Source: Mycobacterium sp. ST-F2
GTDB lineage: Bacteria > Actinomycetota > Actinomycetes > Mycobacteriales > Mycobacteriaceae
Reading direction: 5' to 3'
Assembly (NCBI RefSeq): GCF_001905655.1
Contig: NZ_JMHT01000006.1
Span: 62,001-126,000 of the forward strand
DNA: 64,000 bases
Below the pieces are notes generated by a model. It worked only from the letters and a program-made list of their open reading frames with translations, was not told where the DNA came from and made no database searches. The position numbers were made by a program, and so were the translations under genes. Within the stretch, counting starts at the first letter, position 1. Each line of letters starts with the position of its first letter. Positions 62,026 through 64,000 of the stretch are shown here, in pieces.

Positions 62026-62376
62026 TCAGGATGGTGTGACAGTTGTGCCATCCCACCTGGTCAACGGCGTTTCTTGCAGCTTCGACATCCGTTGATTGAA
62101 TTCTTTCACCAGATAGCTCTGCCGCTCCAGAGCCATCTTCGCCGCCGCATTTGCGGTCTCGACAATAAGATTGGACAGCCCTTCGGGACCGTGCCGGTAG
62201 GCCCCGTCGGCCAGCCACAGCCCCGTCATCGTGCCGATACCGTCGACCTCGACACTCACCGATTGGTCTCTGCTCGCCACCCGCACCGTGATGGTCCGCA
62301 AATGTTCGTCCATGGCCTGCATCAGGTCGCGTTGCTTGATGATGCGGGCAATGAGCGATTCAGCCAGGCTGGTCAT
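62026..62376 (-). CDS. YbaB/EbfC-like protein of the ESX substrate operon (EspL-type)
   Basis: The ATG at 62376 overlaps the previous gene's stop (ATGA), so it is preferred over the TTG at 62391. The protein has 116 residues. EspL-like features are the N-terminal helix RIIKQRDLMQAMDEHLRTIT, the strand pair SVSVEVDGIGTMTGLWLADG and the helix LIVETANAAAKMALERQSYL. EspL proteins stabilise substrates; here the following pair (EspF/EspE-like) would be the client. A second EspL (7069-7407) is present elsewhere in the window. Confidence 0.75.
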   Translation of the reverse strand: MTSLAESLIARIIKQRDLMQAMDEHLRTITVRVASRDQSVSVEVDGIGTMTGLWLADGAYRHGPEGLSNLIVETANAAAKMALERQSYLVKEFNQRMSKLQETPLTRWDGTTVTPS

Positions 62377-62708
62377 ACCGACCTCAGCCAACTGTCGGGG
62401 AGGCTGCCACCCTCGTCGTCATCGGTCGCAGTCAAAGCAGCCTTGGCCGCAGCAAATTCTTCTTCGGTCGCAAGATGTTTCATGCCACGCAATATCTGCG
62501 GACTGACCCCTCGCGCGGCCATCTCATGCCGAATCTCGACCTGAGCGCGCTTCGCCGAAAGCTGACAGAGCGCGAGAATCTCCTTCGCGAGATCCTGCGG
62601 TTGCCGGGTGAGCTCGCGTTGCGCGAGCTTGAGCCGGATGGGCAGGCCGCGGTCGGTCGTGAGGACCTCAATGCCGCCGCCTGCGGATCGGACCGGTCGG
62701 TCAGCCAA
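62373..62708 (-). CDS. EspH-like (DUF2694-type) ESX-associated protein
   Basis: The TTG at 62708 follows GGGGGAGGAG, a strong RBS, and gives 111 residues. IEVLTTDRGLPIRLKLAQRE, LAKEILALCQLSAKRAQVEI and LRGMKHLATEEEFAAAKAAL form a beta-strand plus helices pattern seen in EspH and related DUF2694 proteins. It opens the minus-strand operon, divergent from eccA. EspH lies directly before eccA1 in M. tuberculosis ESX-1, so the context supports the reading. Confidence 0.65.
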   Translation of the reverse strand: MADRPVRSAGGGIEVLTTDRGLPIRLKLAQRELTRQPQDLAKEILALCQLSAKRAQVEIRHEMAARGVSPQILRGMKHLATEEEFAAAKAALTATDDDEGGSLPDSWLRSV

Positions 62709-62871
62709 TGCAGTGCTCCTCCCCCAACCGCGGGCGCTGTATGACCTCGAACTTAGTACACTGGCGGGAGGCTGGGCAGCAGCAATGGGGTGCCCTGGGG
62801 GCTGCGAACCGATCTCGTCCATTCCGGCGACTCGGTTCGGCATCATCGAAACCGAGGATAGGAATCCACGC
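62709..62871. promoter_or_regulatory. Divergent promoter region between eccA and the substrate operon
   Basis: These 163 bp separate the eccA start from the EspH-like start on the other strand and must contain both promoters. No clear -10 or operator was recognised. Confidence 0.4.
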
Positions 62872-64000
62872 ATGAGCGTTGGCACCAGGGACGCACAGCG
62901 GGTATTCGATGCCGGTGTTCTCTCCCTCGGTATCCCCATCGACGGGCTGGAGACCGAGCGCGACGTCCAGTACGCGACGCTGGCGTTCAAGCGGGCCACA
63001 GAGTACGACCCCGATATGTGCGACGCCTGGCTAGGCCGCGCCGCCACCGGCGAATCGACGCCGGAGGTGATCCACCACCTGCACCGGTCCAGCAAGAACC
63101 TGGGCCGCGAACAACGCCGGCTCGGCCTGGCTCCACGTGCCCTCGCCGGCCGCTTTCAGACCGGCCTGTATCTCGACTACACGCTGAGCTCGATAACCGA
63201 GGTATGGCTGGCATACGCCGCCAGCATGATCCAGGGCAAGGATTTCGCCGAAGCTGACAAGACGCTGAACGAGCTCCAGGCCCTGCGCACCCAGATTCCC
63301 GACGACTCCGGTTCGGACGAAATCTACGCTTATCTCCGCGGCGTCCTGCACTTCACGACGCAGCGCTGGCCCGACGTGCTGACCGCACTTGCTGCCTCGA
63401 ATCAGTTCGCCGACGAGTACATCGCCGCCGGCGCACACCTCATGGTCGGCTCGGCCTGCGCACAGATGGGCTTGTTCGGTGAGGGCATTCGCCGACTCGA
63501 TCAAGCCATTGAAGGTCCGATCCCGGCGGCTCGTCGTGCAGCCGAATTCTGCAAGGGACTCACCCTGCGCGAGATGGGCAACGAACCGGATGCCCGCGTC
63601 ATCTTCGAGCGCATTTATAGCGAGGAACCAGGTTTCGAGGCGAACTACGCCGCGCTCAACGACCCGAAGTACCGCCTGATCGTGACGACGAAAGAAATCA
63701 TCGACTCCCGGACCGACAAATGGGACCCCAGTTCCGCACGGACGGCAGCCGATTTCGACGCCGACAACCTCACCGAACGCAGCAACGAATACCTGCGCAC
63801 CGCACAGCAGGAACTTGATCGCCAGGTCGGCCTCGGCGAGGTGAAACTGCAGGTGGCCAAATTGCGTTCCGCGGCCAAGCTGGCCAAAGTGCGCGAGGAC
63901 AAAGGCCTGACCACTGCGGCCCGCAGCCTGCACCTGGCCTTCACCGGACCACCCGGTACCGGCAAGACGACCATCGCCCGAGTCGTCGCCCAAACATATT
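62872..64000 (+). CDS. eccA: EccA, AAA+ ATPase of the ESX system (C-terminus beyond window)
   Basis: The first 376 residues are visible from the ATG at 62872. A TPR-like N-terminal domain occupies about 1-280 (RDAQRVFDAGVLSLGIPIDG, ATEYDPDMCDAWLGRAATGE, LGRAPLA-type helices). A linker and the AAA+ start follow, with Walker A GPPGTGKTTIARVV near residue 358, right at the window edge. EccA is a cytosolic AAA+ protein thought to dissociate EspG from PE/PPE substrates before secretion. It is divergent from the substrate/chaperone operon it would serve. Confidence 0.95.
   Translation, partial: MSVGTRDAQRVFDAGVLSLGIPIDGLETERDVQYATLAFKRATEYDPDMCDAWLGRAATGESTPEVIHHLHRSSKNLGREQRRLGLAPRALAGRFQTGLYLDYTLSSITEVWLAYAASMIQGKDFAEADKTLNELQALRTQIPDDSGSDEIYAYLRGVLHFTTQRWPDVLTALAASNQFADEYIAAGAHLMVGSACAQMGLFGEGIRRLDQAIEGPIPAARRAAEFCKGLTLREMGNEPDARVIFERIYSEEPGFEANYAALNDPKYRLIVTTKEIIDSRTDKWDPSSARTAADFDADNLTERSNEYLRTAQQELDRQVGLGEVKLQVAKLRSAAKLAKVREDKGLTTAARSLHLAFTGPPGTGKTTIARVVAQTY

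Overview
The window is GC-rich actinobacterial DNA, almost certainly mycobacterial (Mycobacterium sensu lato). It encodes an EspI ortholog, EspL, EccA/EccC/EccD/MycP, EspG chaperones, PE/PPE-like pairs, FHA-ABC and PknH-sensor proteins, and lipobox lipoproteins. No rRNA, tRNA or CRISPR array was seen. All names come from reading the sequence, without any search. REGION 1 (1-6.8 kb): the end of a pirin gene behind a 22-bp palindrome, then a complete fructose phosphotransferase locus. ptsI (EI) is divergent from a DeoR-type regulator-fruK-fruA-ptsH operon, with a small palindrome between them. REGION 2 (6.8-20.4 kb): scattered ESX-1 accessory material. A frameshifted remnant of an EspB-like C-terminus abuts an intact espL. 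Further on, an espI ortholog is translationally coupled to a 61-residue tail of EccD, and a second EspI-like ParA ATPase follows. Between them lies an envelope signalling block: a lipoprotein, a Ser/Thr kinase with a siderophore-binding-type extracellular domain, a PknH-sensor lipoprotein, an FHA-ABC exporter with its own PknH-type sensor, a zinc metallopeptidase lipoprotein and a proline-rich membrane protein. REGION 3 (20.4-28.9 kb): a contact/secreted toxin locus. An SseB-like protein and a WXG-like helical protein precede a 1985-residue Rhs polymorphic toxin with a T7SS-type N-terminus and a colicin-DNase-like HNH tip. An Im-type immunity gene follows, then an array of displaced Rhs tips and toxin fragments built from near-identical DNA copies of the Rhs 3' end. 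REGION 4 (28.9-40.3 kb): a type VII secretion (ESX) core. One eccD is divergent from eccC-eccD-mycP, followed by a third EspI-like ATPase and a small membrane protein; so there are two complete EccD proteins in one locus. REGION 5 (40.4-50.6 kb): a second toxin locus on the minus strand. A YbaB-like protein, a WXG100 protein and a 2190-residue CpnT-like multidomain effector are followed by immunity genes. The effector carries a papain-like Tox-PL domain, an alpha/beta hydrolase (DUF1023-type), a second Cys/His domain and an Ntox15/Tde-type HxxD DNase tip. One putative immunity gene lies wholly inside the effector gene in another frame. A Tdi-like GAD-domain immunity gene follows, with a broken duplicate beside it. 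REGION 6 (50.7-64 kb): two anchored NTF2-like proteins, a FabH-like thiolase-fold protein and a membrane-anchored beta-propeller. They are followed by a long minus-strand ESX substrate/chaperone operon (EspH-like, YbaB/EspL-like, EspF/EspE-like pair, PE/PPE-like pair, EspG, EsxB/EsxA-like pair, another small/large substrate pair and a second EspG-like chaperone). It is divergent from eccA, which runs off the window just after its Walker A motif. eccB and eccE are not in the window. My overall inference is that regions 3-6 form one secretion island: the ESX machine, several chaperone/substrate modules, and two large polymorphic-toxin cargos with their immunities.
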